Of a stretch of DNA of 64,000 bases, positions 13,095 to 25,800 are shown piece after piece. Position 1 is the stretch's first letter; each line of letters opens with the position of its first letter. The stretch comes from Erythrocercus mccallii (lineage: Eukaryota; Chordata; Aves; Passeriformes; Dicruridae), in assembly GCA_013397435.1 (NCBI GenBank), contig VZRG01002080.1, positions 5,630-69,629 on the forward strand, read 5' to 3'. Below the pieces are notes generated by a model. That model made no database searches and was not told where the DNA came from. It was given only the letters and a program-made list of their open reading frames with translations. The translations under genes were made by a program, and so were the position numbers.

Positions 13095-16000
13095 GAGCAT
13101 AGCTAAAGAGTATGTGCAGCACATTAGCTAAATACAGTTGCTGTTAAGTTTGATGTGTTCATCTACTGCAAAACATGATGAAGTATTGCATTTACTACCA
13201 GAAAGGTCTGTATGAATTGCAGGTGTCATCAAGAAAAATCTTATATATTACTCTGAATTCACTGCAAGGAATACAGTAATAAGCTTTTCATAAGAAATGT
13301 GTGGTTTAACATGTTTGGCCATGTATCACTAGTGAATGTATTTTAAGTGTAAAAATTAGATTTCAGTGCCATTTTGCCTTCATACATCTAGAGGAAATCT
13401 GATTTGATTCCACCTCTTCTCTCACCCCAGGGTTATATCAATTTAAAACTTACACCCTCCTGAGAACTGTTAAATTCAAATAAGTTTAAGTGATTAGGGT
13501 TGTTTTCTCCCCTTAAGTATCTTCTCACTTACTGTCTGCTATTATTTTAAAAAACGTAATATCTTCATCAGTCTCTAAAACCATATTTCCTTTGGGGGTG
13601 AAGGGGCGCAGGGAAGAAGAAAGAGAAATGAGAGGAAAATAAAGATAAAACCTTTGTATTCTCAGTCAATATTAATATGTTATCCTAACCAAAACAGTCA
13701 TTCTGAAGTCTGACTAATTCTACAAAATAGCCACAGTCTTTTAATATACACTTAGCTTACAACCACCAACAGTTAGGAAATTTTTTAGCTGAAAATCATC
13801 AGCAGCATAAAATGATGAAGATACAAGTATACAAGATATGTAAGAGTCTCCAATTTCCCATTATTTTGGCTAACTATTTTAAACATGAATACCTTCTTGC
13901 TGCAATATGTTTCTGTGGAAACCAAGAAAAAATTGTCTCCTTAAAATACTTCAGAAAGCAGATGCAAATTTCTCATTGGGGTTTGCTTTTAGGGAGTTGG
14001 TTGGTTTTACAGTGGGGTTTTTTTTTTTTTTGTAGTGGTTTGCTGGGTTTTTTTAATGCAGTGCTCTAGATATCCCTATTCTAATGTATTAATGCAAAAA
14101 GCCTTATTACTAATGACAGAGTTTTCCAGTCTTACATACTACACATCTATTCCACACACTTAAGTCCCCAACCCCATGCATAAGCATAGACTAATGCACT
14201 AGAAGCCTTAAAATGAAAGCTAAACTTATGGTTTACAGCTAACTTGAATACAAAAAACTGATACTACTGTTCTCAACTGCAAAGCTATAACTACTTCAAC
14301 AATGTTGAAAAATAAATGCTAAGTATTTTGAAGCAAACGGAGGGATAAGCTGAATTATATAATATATTTAGAAGCCAAATGTCTACTGATAGATACAATG
14401 TTCTGTAACTGAGCTGTATATCAAAAAAAAGTATATTCAAAGCTTTTTAATAGTAACTAAGTGAAATAACATACATCCCAGTCTTCATATTCTAATATTA
14501 CCTTTAATACTGTCTTGAGCCCCATCTCCATTAGGTTTGAGAGTGGCGTATTTGCACATTTGCTATCATTCTCCAATTTATTTTGGTTAGATATCCTTAA
14601 AATCTCAGATATAACAGAATGATACGGGTAACAAAGCTAATCAGTTTATGGACAAATTAAGATTAATTCCTAAAGAGATCCCAGTTATTCTTACTAGACT
14701 ATATTTCCCTCTGGACCTATCAAATTTCTGTGCTACCTTAATTCAGACGTCCTTTAAACTTGCTTGGACCCTGGAGAACTGTCCATTCACCTGGGCACTT
14801 ACAACTTACAGCCCATTTTCTATCTGTCTGTCACAGAATTTATCAAAGAATTTGATAAATTGAGCTGCTTGGTCAGGAAGATCGATTTTAAGAAGAGCAT
14901 ATGTATTAAAACAGACCAGCATCTCTTAGAAGCACAGCTGTTTCTTAACTCTCTGCAAATAAGAGACAGTAATTAAAACTTCTTCATATTCTTTCAGCTG
15001 TACATGGATGTGATTCAGCTCAGGATTCAGCAAAACACAAGGAGTTAAATACAAACTAATACATTCCTAATTAAACCTCTTTCATGTCATCAAAAAATGT
15101 GACCTTCAAACTTTATTCTTTTTCCAAGCTTATCTCCATTTGCAATACCAAATTACTATTTTTGTAGAGAAAAAAAATCATGTTTTATGACTGAATTACA
15201 TGCATTTCAAGTTTCAGTGTTATAAAATATAAGATACTAATCTACTCTTTTCCTGACCAACACATTAACATCTAGTTTGTAAACATACTGCATTCTACCT
15301 TTCAAAGTTGCATTTCCTTTTCATACAAGCTTAAGAATTCAAATTTTTTGTGGATTCGTGGAGATCAAGATCTGCATCATAGTAAAGATGTCTTTCCCTC
15401 TCTTTGCAATCCATATGTAATCCTAACCAAAGGTCTGTGAGATCTAACCAATGTGTTGATTTCTGAGATCTAACCAATCTGGAATTTATGAAGATACACA
15501 CAGATAAATCTTGAATCTCACTGCAGCAGATTCAGGATAATTTAAACATGTTTGCATAGAAAATGGCAAGAATTAATTTAATGCCAATTCTGGTAATAAG
15601 GCAAGATTCTGCAGGCATTTGGAGACCTACAGAAGATGGGACATATTCCCAAACTGCACCAAGAATTGTCAGTCACTACCATTTTCATTACTCCTGTTCC
15701 TCTCCATCCTCACAAAAATTTCCATTACTGGCTGAATGAACTGATGCAAAACTATAGACAGGAAATGGGACAAACTACTAAAGAGACCACATAGTCTGGG
15801 AAGATTACAGAGCATTAGAGGCAGACAGATCCCTTTTTTCACAGTAAGTAAGAAAAATGCTTTTAAAACTGAGAGAATTATCTGGAAAAAACCCTCTAAA
15901 CTACAGTTTTCACCTCAGTACAGCAAGTAAGAGTAAATATCATGTTGCTAAAGAAAAGAGAGATAGAAAAGCCTTTTTTCCAACAGCTGCATCCAAGCAA

Positions 16001-16827
16001 AAGCATTCCTAGGAATTTATACTCCTATACGTACCATCATTATATTGGTTAGCCTTTTATGATACTTTTGCATGGAAAACCTCTCAAAACCAGAAATCTA
16101 GAGATAAGGGTTGACACTTCTGTGCAGATTATGTTAAATACACTTTTAGAAAAACATTGCAGTGAACAAACATGCTTTTTGGAGAAATGAGTGGTAGATG
16201 TGTATCAGTGTAAGCCTATCACTTAAAAGCATGTCTTTTATATTGATACTTCCGTGTATGTTGCATGTACAGAAAATGGCTCATAGAAGATCTATTGAAA
16301 GGCTGATTTGCTTTATGTCATTTCTGTATTTTGTATTTACCTTCATATGCCTTTTCCTTCTTTGAAGATAACTATACACACTGCACAAGCTCTGGGATGA
16401 TTCCTCAGTAGACTCACATGGATTCAGTCACTAAGAGAAACAAGCATCCATCCACATGAATGTTGCTGCATATTCAGGATTCAAAGCAAAACACGCCTAA
16501 TTTCCAGAAACAGTATATCCAACAAAGCGTGTTTAAAATCGGTTTATTCACTGAAAGCTGTCACAATTACTAAGAGTGTCACAGATTAATCTGAGGAACA
16601 CCGGTCCTAATAATTAATATTTTCCTGTTTCATCTCCCACCAACTTTTGCAAATTCTAGTGTACTCCAAATAGTGCAGAAAGCTCCGAAAAAGCAATCTT
16701 AAAAATTTTAAAAAATCCCAAACACTCTTTCTTCCTATTAAATTTCACTGTATCAAGTTTGAAAAAAAAGAGTTCACAGGAAATCACATATACCCTAATG
16801 GCTGCATACCATTTATACTGTGTGTAA
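13095..16827. other. Unique AT-rich noncoding DNA
   Basis: Very AT-rich with scattered T and A runs. A 15-bp direct repeat (TGAGATCTAACCAAT) occurs at 15438-15452 and 15464-15478. No gene or recognisable transposon. Confidence 0.65.
15438..15478. repeat. 15-bp direct repeat pair
   Basis: TGAGATCTAACCAAT occurs twice, 26 bp start to start. The 11-bp spacer does not repeat. Confidence 0.85.
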
Positions 16828-16832
16828 GTATC
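16828..16832. repeat. Target-site duplication, left copy (GTATC)
   Basis: GTATC lies immediately before the LTR terminus and is repeated exactly at 17494-17498, right after it. Five bases is the usual duplication for ERVL-type integrases. Confidence 0.85.
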
Positions 16833-17493
16833 TATCCTGGGGTGACTTTAAGATGCCCTGTATCCCCAAATCGTCTGCCTGTGTGTGTTGGATATTGTAC
16901 CTTTAAGGTTTCTGAAACATCCAGGAAAAAGCTGCAAGGTTTGTTTTGAGGATTTATCTTTTTCCATTCCTCTCCTCTGCTCTGGGGCAGTCTGGCCTTG
17001 GGGCTTCAGCGCGGCAGACGGCGGAGGGAGAGATCTGCTTTGCTTGGTTAGCTGAGCCTTAGTTAACTAAAGCAGAGGAGATTTCCTGGATTTCGCTTCT
17101 TTCTTGGGACTGCTCCCTTGTCCTGGACTGAGGAGAGATCCAGAGAGAGAGAGAGAGAGACACCTGACCCTCTGTGCCACCGGGCCCTCCAGACCCCAGG
17201 ACCCCAGGACTCTTCCATCACCAAAGGGGCTCCGTGAGAAAAAGACCCTTTTTTTCTTCCCTCAGAATTTGTTACCTCTTCAGAGTGGCAGGACATCTTG
17301 TCATCTAATATTGTTTAATTTATTGTGCTGGAAGTACTCTGCCTGTCAATAAACAGGTTTTTTCCACTGCTCTCCGAGAAAGTCCTTCCCGAACCGGTTG
17401 GGGGGAGGGGGTCACGTAAGTTTGCTTCCTGGGGGGTGGGGAGAGAGGGCTCCTTTGGAGGTTTTCTCCCAGAATTTGCCCTAAACCAGGACA
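16833..17493 (+). mobile_element. Solo LTR of an endogenous retrovirus, probably ERVL-like
   Basis: The 661-bp block begins TATCCTGG and ends CCAGGACA. These termini are inverted complements except at base 2, where the expected TG has become TA. An exact 5-bp duplication (GTATC) flanks it. A polyadenylation signal at 17348-17353 fixes the orientation as plus, giving U3 plus R to the left and about 130 bp of downstream U5 to the right. The composition is GC- and CpG-richer than the neighbourhood, with a GA tract at 17144-17162 and G-rich runs at 17400-17450. No internal gag or pol sequence follows, so this is a solo LTR left by recombination between two LTRs. Termini and duplication length match avian ERVL-like families; the exact family was not searched. 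Confidence 0.88.
17348..17353 (+). terminator. LTR polyadenylation signal AATAAA
   Basis: AATAAA lies about 140 bp before the LTR end and is followed by a T-rich stretch. This is the usual placement for the R region of an LTR. Confidence 0.75.
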
Positions 17494-17498
17494 GTATC
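17494..17498. repeat. Target-site duplication, right copy (GTATC)
   Basis: Exact copy of the left flank at 16828-16832, directly after the terminal CA of the LTR. Confidence 0.85.
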
Positions 17499-20447
17499 AA
17501 AATACAACTTCCTTCTTTAGTCAGAACTATACTATAGATAACTGAAGAAATTAAATTCTTATTTTTCACATTTTGGTACACCTCATCTGTCACAGAACTT
17601 ACTTAAAAAATTAAGTTCAGGAGCACTGAAAGGAAAACTAGGCAGTTGTCACTCTGTGTTTCTTTTATTTCCACTGGGGCTAGTATGTGTAAGTCTTCAA
17701 AGTCCTGAAGACCAGTGAGTTCACATTTTCATTCTAAAGACAGCTCACATCAAAACTGACACAATAGTCTTACATTCACCTCAAATGATAAGGAATTTCT
17801 TCTTCTTACTGTGTTCACAGATAACCTCTGCTGAAGAAATGGAAAGCCTAGGCATGCTAGCACCAGAAACGCTTTCATGTTCATCATCGCAGCTGGTGCC
17901 ATTTTGATTTGATACCACTGTAAATTTTACAAACTATCAAAAAGATGTCACTTATACCTATAGATGTCACAGCTATAGCTGTGAAATATTTTCATTATTG
18001 AGATCAGAAAATAATCAAATTCTAGGAAACTAAAAGAACTGAGTGTAAACATTAAATGCAACATTAGCCTAGTATTGTCACCCACCGATTTACGATTATG
18101 AGCTTGAATGACAAACAATGCACTTGGGTAAATGTCTTGGAAGACCGAAGCTCAGCCTACAACATCAAAGGCAGACTGAGACTCTTTGCAGCTAGATATA
18201 CAATGGCCAAACCTCCTGTTAGCAAGAAGAGCAGCTCAACACCATGCACAAAGTGTTTCAAAGAGCTTCTCACACAGCTTCCTTGCAGCTGATGTAATTA
18301 ACCTGGAGTTACAAATACTTTCTATTCTAATCAGTTACACATCTAATGTTAGGTCTGAAGCTGGATTTAGAGGAAGCTCAAATTGTCATCCAAACCCCTC
18401 AGGAAGCCACCCCTTTCTTCTCATCTAAAAGCCAAATAAAGCCTCTTCTATCCAGAGAAGAAACCTGGGTTGTTATCCTCTGCATCCACATCTAGAGCTA
18501 CAGATCTGACAGAAATATTATATGGTGAAGTCATGCAGATGACTAACATTTTTAAAAGGATTTATATTTCCATTTAAGAATGGAGGCAGCTAGCATCTTT
18601 TTGAATTATTACCTTCTGAGCCTACCTGGTTCAGTAAGAAAATGCATTGCTGTATTGTTTTACCACAAAGAGCCATTCTTTCTTCATCACTAGAATACCT
18701 GAAAGTATCTATTGTTTCTACTGAGGCACAAGAAAAGGGGCTGGATAAGAGATGCCAAGAATGAGAGGAAAGATCTAAGGAAGCTCAGATCCACATGAAA
18801 TCAGTGTAACTGATGTGAAAAGACCCTTTCAAAAATCTGCTTAAATATTTAAAAAATGTTGAGATTAGATAATTTGAAAATTAGTTATTTTTGTTTGAAA
18901 TGGGTCGCTTGGAGTATCACAAATTTTGATTTTATTAGGCAGCTCAGCAAATATAAAATGTTAGGGGCTTTTTTTTTTTTTTCTGTGCTAAAGGGATGCT
19001 AGTGACTGTCAGAAAGTACGTTTTTGATCTCCAGTGGGCAAATCATTCCAGCAGCTAGCAACTGGGGGCTTGTACACAAATCTCAGCTGCTGAAAGACAG
19101 GGAAGTCATGCAGAAATAAGGGATGTTAACTAGCAGTCTAGTCCCCAGCAGGATCAAAGACAGAACTATTAGGGAATAAGGTTGTTTGTAAAGTAATGCA
19201 TATTTTATCTTTTTTGAAAATTTACTTATTTTTATGAGGAAGTCACCTACTTACCTTTTTTAATGTATTCTAAGGGCTGTAATATATCTACAGCTTTTGC
19301 TACAATGCTCATAATCTACAGATAATTGGTGGTATCTCTTCCTTGCCATAAGCAACCCAGCAAAGCCTTGAACCAGAACTACCTGCTTGTATCAAGGACA
19401 CACTGACATCAAGAGTGTGAACAAAATTACATAGCATCACTAGCCTGACCAAGCAAACACCAACATTTCTCAAGCATCAGGCCACAGTACAAAATTGGAA
19501 GAGGTCATTAAAACCTAAATTTCTCAAATTAGACAAAAAAAATTGTCTTTTTACACGAATTACAAATAGATTATGTGGTTTTCTCTCATTATGACTCCAC
19601 AAAATTAATAAGAATGTGGAAACAACCACTTACTATGATCAATGAAGCAACAACTTCCTCATTGGTCACTGAAGGTTACATACATTCTAACGACATAAAA
19701 ACAGCTATTTTGTATTTCAGACAATGGAATTTCAGTGATTTTGCTTTACTACTTTTGCTGACAAGTTATTTAAAGCTTGATGCAGTGGAGTGGTTTGAAT
19801 TCTTATTGCTTACTGAAAACTGGACGAAGTGCTAAGGACAGAAAGTACAAGTTCCATGTGTTTTCACATACATCAAAGATGAAATGAGATCTCTCACCCA
19901 CAGCTTCCTCCAAAGCCAGACTATGTGTGTAAGTAATATCCTCTCAGGAAAGAAAAAAACTATTTTTGGCTAACATAATCAACTCAAAAGAGGGTATCAA
20001 ATCCCTTTTTATTTTCTTCAAGTCTGTGTGCCATTGAATTACAGTTCATTCAGGTTTCTTTAAAACATTTACTTTAAAAGTAAGTAACATGAAGGAATAT
20101 ACTACTAGATTCAGATTATTTTACAGATGGCAGTACTCAGGCCAGCTGCAATGGTTTCAATAATTATCAAAACCAAGATACTTTTTCTATTTCTCTCTCA
20201 AAACAAATCCATTTAGCTCCCAATTAATTAAGTTTTTCTCTTTCAAGACAGCACTGCATGATGCAAAACGATAATGTCAGAGCAAGCAATAAAAAGTGTA
20301 CATGGTGTAATCTTTTCACAAAGATAGACAACAAAATTAATATTTAAACTAAACAATGTCTTTTTTATCTTTTTAACATATGAGTTCTTCAAAGGGAAAA
20401 ATGGAACAGTAAGATGTTAAAGGTCAGTCTGCAAATATTATTTTCTT
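17499..20447. other. Unique AT-rich noncoding DNA
   Basis: Contains a poly-T run near 18.97 kb and short chance frames at 18.10-18.43 and 19.58-19.84 kb. No gene or named repeat seen. Confidence 0.65.
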
Positions 20448-20745
20448 AGAATCACACATCATTAAAGTTGGAAAAGACCCCCCAAGATCATTGAGCCCAC
20501 TTAACCTTTGACAAAACACCACCAGGTCAACTAAACCACAGCACTAAATGCATACCCAGTCATTTCTTGAACAATTCCTCTACCACCTTCCTGGGCAGTC
20601 CATTCCAATGTTTAACAACTCCTTCCACGAAGAATTTTTTTCCTGATGTCCAACATGAACAGCTGGAGCTGCTGGAGGCCATTTCCTCTTGTCCTGCTGC
20701 TAATTTCCTATCTTTCTACAACCTCCTTTGAGGTAGCTGTTAGTA
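20448..20745 (-). mobile_element. CR1 LINE 3' fragment
   Basis: Read on the minus strand, the fragment ends in the CR1 3' signature. On the plus strand this shows as AGAATCACACATCATT, then GTTGGAAAAGACC, then AAGATCATTGAGCCCA. Further in are CR1 landmarks such as CCTGGGCAGTCCATTCCAATG, TTTTTTCCTGATGTCCAAC, GGCCATTTCCTCTTGTCCTG and ACAACCTCCTTTGAGGTAG. This is the 3' untranslated end only; the reverse transcriptase part is missing, as in most 5'-truncated CR1 copies. Divergence is moderate, so it is neither very young nor ancient. Confidence 0.93.
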
Positions 20746-21869
20746 CCAAGGCAGTGTGCAGTCGCATTCGAGGCATAAAACTGGTCACTAAGCAGCAGAA
20801 AAATGAACTAGAAGAATGAATGGGTGACAGCTGAACTGGTTTATCAGAAAGACAACTGGATGATCCTAGTCAGGATCAGGGTGACAGCAGTCTTTATAAA
20901 AGAGCATATTAAGAGTATCTGTGCTTTCTTACAGGTGTGACAGAATTAACAGCTGAACAAACACTAAAGGGAGATGCCACTGGATTCCAGGCATGAGAAA
21001 TGTTTTGTATCTGTTGAAGAAAGTAATTCCAAAACCCTGCATAGAAGACTGAATTGCCCGAATTGCAAACCCGTTTCTTTAATGAGAACAACAGCCTAAC
21101 ATACTTGGGAGCATTAATTTTAAAGGATTAAAACAGGATTTAAAGGATTGTGGAAGAGAAGTAATGCTATTTAGATTGTTTTGTTTATTTTGGAGATAAA
21201 CAGGTTGACTGGTTTACAGCCATTAACTAGGCAGGACTCTATAGTCAGAATGACTCTGTGGGATTAGAGGCTACCTAAGGAATACATAGATCCAACAGTT
21301 GATTTGCCAGTTGGCAATCTACTTTTCAAACTGATAAACACACTACTTGGGGTTTTGTGGCATTGGTAATATCCTCTAAATTATTCTATATAATATCCTT
21401 CTAAAGCTGAAGCCTACAAAGATATGAAATTCTAGAATGTAGTAATAAAGCCTGACACTACAAGAAAAAGCATCAACTGAATAAACTACGTCTGCATCAG
21501 CAAGAACTTTGATAAATATTCAAAACGAGGTTTTGTATTTGAGCTAAAATATTTCTCCAGTAGTTGTTCATATTTTCTGTTTGTTGAAAATACTGAAATG
21601 TGAAAATAAACACATGGGAATTCAAAAGCTACAAGCCATTTAACAATAGTTATCCTTGGTACAACAATGAATGAAGACCCAGCATACTGAAGATCCAGTA
21701 TGACTTTCCATTCCTTTTTTTCTTCTAGGAACTAAAACTTTCCTTCCTGAAATACACCTTTCAAGATTAATGTATGAATGACAATAGATTCTTATCTTAA
21801 AACATATTCCATTGTAAGAAGAAGAGAAGATAGTGTTTACCTCCACTAGCAAAAACACAGCCATTAGCC
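20746..21869. other. Unique AT-rich noncoding DNA
   Basis: No gene, RNA or repeat family recognised. Confidence 0.65.
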
Positions 21870-22050
21870 ACAATGCAGTGATTCTCCTCTGTTCAGCACT
21901 TGTAAAGCTTCATCTAAGACACTGCATCCAGTCCTGCACAGCCCCAGTACAGGACAGATGTTTGGAAACTGAAGGGGGGATCTGAAGGGTTATCATCTGG
22001 ATATACCAGATGTGAAGAGATACTAGAAGAAGGTTTGCCGAGTTTGTAGC
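21870..22050 (+). mobile_element. Decayed CR1 LINE fragment
   Basis: The stretch CTCCTCTGTTCAGCACTTGT, then CTTCATCTAAGACACTGCATCCAG, then CCCCAGTACAGGACAGATGT follows the CR1 ORF2 end, where the protein reads roughly 'LVRPHLEYCVQ...PQ.KKDM'. Reading frames are destroyed. Similarity fades after about 21985, so the right border is uncertain. Orientation is plus, opposite to the CR1 1.1 kb to the left. Confidence 0.6.
22039..22050. repeat. 12-bp direct repeat, left copy
   Basis: CGAGTTTGTAGC here recurs at 22617-22628. The 566 bp between the copies hold the GC-rich centre of the LTR-like block. Confidence 0.85.
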
Positions 22051-22082
22051 AGGGTTAAGCAGAGGGAATCTACCTGCAGCCC

Positions 22083-22807
22083 TGTTGCCCTGGGGTAATT
22101 CTTAATATTATTTTATTCCATATCTATCTATGCCCACAGAGTCTCACTGTATCTTTAAGACCCTAGGAATGAGAATCCTGGGGTTGGAAGTGTGCTATCA
22201 CAGGTGCTTTCCTGGTTTTTGCCACGTGGTATTTGTTTCACTGGCTCTTTGGTCTTTGCTTAAGCAGAGATTGTCTCCTTTTTGGGTTCTCATTTTTTTT
22301 CTTTTTCCTCATCCCGGAGAGGCTGCAGTAAGGGGTTTTTGGGCTGCCTTGGGGAGGATTCTGCAGGTGCCTGTCCACAGTCGAGGCCCTGGCCAGCAGC
22401 AGCACAGCAGCCCCGCCAGGGACAGAAAACCCTGAGCGCCCGGCCCCGCAGCCTCACCTGCCAGGCTCGTCCTGCTGGGCCTCTGTGGGGAGGGTGCCAG
22501 CCCTGGATGAGCCGACTTGTCCCTCTGTCCTAGAAGCCCAAGGCCATCCCTGATAGGCACGGTCTCAGGAAGGACATATCCAGAATTTCAGGTATCTTTG
22601 TTGGTGTGGCATATCACGAGTTTGTAGCTATCTAGCCATTATTTACTGTTACCTTTTTTATTATTGCCTGTTGCCACTTCCTTTGTTACTAAACTATTAT
22701 TTTTTCACTTACATCTGTTGGTATCTCATTCATACTGGAGGGAAGGGATTAGTTGGAATTGAGGAAGTTACTCATTTTCAGACTGCCCACCTCTTTAAAC
22801 TGTCTCA
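22083..22807 (+). mobile_element. Probable old LTR, GC-rich in its centre
   Basis: A block about 700 bp long contrasts sharply with its AT-rich surroundings. The centre (22310-22560) is GC- and CpG-rich. The right part has the order seen in avian ERVL LTRs: a T-rich 'TTATTATTGCCTGTTGCC' segment, 'ACTAAACTATTATTTTT', then a purine-rich 'GGAGGGAAGGGATTAG' and a final TTTAAACTGTCTCA. No clean TG...CA border or target-site duplication could be fixed, so the ends are estimates. Two opposed open frames of 83-101 residues in the GC-rich centre are composition effects. Alternative readings are a different retroelement or a decayed CpG-rich regulatory block. Confidence 0.5.
22617..22628. repeat. 12-bp direct repeat, right copy
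   Basis: Exact match to 22039-22050. Confidence 0.85.
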
Positions 22808-25800
22808 AATCTATATACCTATATGTAACAATTGCAGCACTAAAATGTATCTCTGTGACAGGTGATTATAGTTTTTTAGGTTGAATACTAGAGATTTTAT
22901 CTGTTTAGGGAGTTCACCTCATAACAAAGAATCATGTTTGGCAACAAATAATAACCATCCCTGAGCTAAAGAATTGACAAGGAATATAATTTCAATCCAT
23001 TCAAGAGCACTCAATTTCTCCAAATAACTCTCACAGGGAGCTGATCCAAACAAAATCCCTAAAAGTTGGCAACAACACCTTTTAGATGGTCACTGTTCTT
23101 CACCCTTAAAAGACCTAGATCTGGATGCACAAGTAATTTCAACAGATATTGACTGATAAGCAGTGAGAGTAGGCCAGAAAGATGACCTAGGTAATTTGGT
23201 AGGTGATCTGTGAAGTTCACAAGAGACAAGGCTGTTGAACAGTCAAGCCTTGGGATCTAAAGACTTACTGACCTCCATTTTGTATATTCCCACCAGTTTG
23301 AAAGTGCTGCAACTGTAGTGTGATTAAAGAATTCCAGCACAACTTCAATAACTCTAAAACTTTAAAGAGGGTATAAAACATCAATAAAGAGCAAGTATAA
23401 GAGTGAATACCCAAAGGGTCCAGAGCTCTTGGATAAAAAATTGCCACTATTAGTCAGCTACAGCTCTAGACACTACCATTCAGAGCATCACTGGGCCATA
23501 GGGCTCTCGGTGTAGAGGCCAAATGCTATATGGTCAGATAATACAAGGAGCTGTATTACCCTCAGCTGCTAAAATGTGGTTAATAGAAAGTCAATACGTT
23601 AATTTTGCATTAGTGGTTGCATAGCCCTCCTCTCAGAATCTAAGACAGCATAAAAATGCAAGGCTGGCAAAAACTCTGTATTAGCTGCATATATTCTAGT
23701 TAATATGACAGAATGGCTATCTTGTACTCAACATTACAATTCTTCTGTGAGCAATCCAGCAGTGCTGAGATATAGTATTAATGATTGTGAAATCATGCCT
23801 TGACTCCGTGGCTTTAACCTAATTGTGAAATTAGACTGTTTATTTCACAGCTGGGTACAGACTGGCTATGAATTGAATTGAAAATGCTATTTACAGGCCC
23901 ATATGTGGCAATACTTCCAAGCAAACAAGAGACTGAAGAGGTGAAGATAGATATCAAAATGAGGCTGTAAATTACCTTGCTGAATGCTCTTACCTAAAAG
24001 CTGCCAGGAATATTTCACTACTCTAGCCATATGAGAATGAATCTCACAGGCCATTATTCAGATGATAATAATAACAATGGTTACTAGTAAATGGACCACA
24101 GTTATAGACCACAATAAAGTCCATCTATTAAATCAACTTGTTCCTATTGAATAAGGATTTGACTAGAGTGCTTCACTAGTAACAGAGAAAGGTTTTCTAA
24201 AATACATTTTTTTAAATGTAAAAATGTTAGGTTTTGCAGTGATAAAAACTTTCTGCTCCATCTGCTCCATTTTTAAATGCTTTTAATTAAGTAAATAACT
24301 TTTAAGACTCTCTCTTTCACCTGTTAACGTCTCAGAGTATGCCCAGTATTTTTGCCAGTATAACTACTTCTCAGTGAACTGTAGTAAATGCATTATTATT
24401 TAATTTGTTTGGTTGGGTTTTTGATTTTTTGTAGCTGCTTTCCAATGAAATGCAGTGAACATGCTATTTGGGCTTTTTAATTTTTGGGGGGGGGCCCTGT
24501 GTCTTGAAGCTTATCCATGTTAGATCAGAAATGGTTCCTTCCACACTACCATTAGCTACTAGATGTTTCTGCCCTAAAACCTGTGGCTAAATATTAAGTG
24601 CATATATGCAGTATTTGTTACTTAAAATCTTGTATTCTGTTCAAAACATTTTTTTTTCACTTCAAGCTTTTTTGAATAACAGGGAATAAAAATGCACCTG
24701 AAATAAATAAACTCATTTTAGACATAGTTTTTAACAAAAATGAGATATGCTCAAGGCATCCACATTTTATGTAAATGCTTAGCATGAAATAATTTTACTA
24801 TGGTAAAGATAAATATCAGTGCACAAAAGAGGGGAACTGAACAGGGTAAAAGTACCAGCTTTTATTTTATTCATTGAATTAATACTATACCAGTGTAGAC
24901 TAAAGAACTGCAATGGTGTACACAAGTGTATAAAAATGTACACAAGTGAGCTTTCCAGCATCCCTGAGAACTTATCAAAAATATACCACATTTGTTCACA
25001 GGTTTGTGTGTCATCTGCAGCACAGCATGAGATTAGACTGGCTATACAGTCTAATGCTTTCTTGGTAAGTTTACCTAGCCACAGCTATGACGTTCAGGTC
25101 TACCTTTTGCAGAAGGATGAAATTACTTGCAAATGCTTCTGCTGACTTCATTTTCCTCTTGATCCTCAGCACTAACAGCTGAAGTTTTAAAAGCAGCACT
25201 TCTGAAAAAGCTTAAGAGACTCTAAGAGTGGCAACTTGCCTCATACATAATTTCCTACTAGCAGTTTACATTTTTTACTAAGAGTAAAGTGCAGATCTGT
25301 ATAAACCAGTAAATTCAGTTTCCTCATGTTGTAATGAAGAGCTGTAACACCTTGACTCTTGACTTATTTTTATTTATTTTCAATCCAGGTTTAGACATCT
25401 TTTGCAGGAGAGATGATGTGAAATCCTATACCACCTAGATTCTACTTTCATAGTCCAATAGAAAATGTTACATCACACAATGTACTTCTTGAGAAAACCC
25501 TCAAGCCTACAATATGAAAAAGTCTCTATCAAAAAATTTAGACTGAAACCTCATTTGAAAATTACTTGATTTTCAGAAAGTCCAATTAATTAACAAGCAG
25601 GTTTTAGGCAAAACCATCTATCCATTTTAAAAGACACTTAATATCTTTGTCCAGAACATTAAATCTTACAAGGCCATAGAAATAACAATTCAATACTGTA
25701 CCTTCTTTCTAGAGGGAAAATGTAGAATAGCTCTTTTGTAAACTCTGTTAAAAATGTATGAGATATTTTTTTGGTTTGGAAAATTAAATTTTTTTAATCC

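Noticed and set aside
17104..17593. Open frames of 77-92 codons over the solo LTR
   Set aside because: They lie within or across the LTR border and have no retroviral protein features.
22130..22560. Opposed open frames in the GC-rich block, resembling a gene with a CpG island
   Set aside because: Frames are open on both strands because stop codons are rare in GC-rich DNA, and the flanking order fits an LTR.
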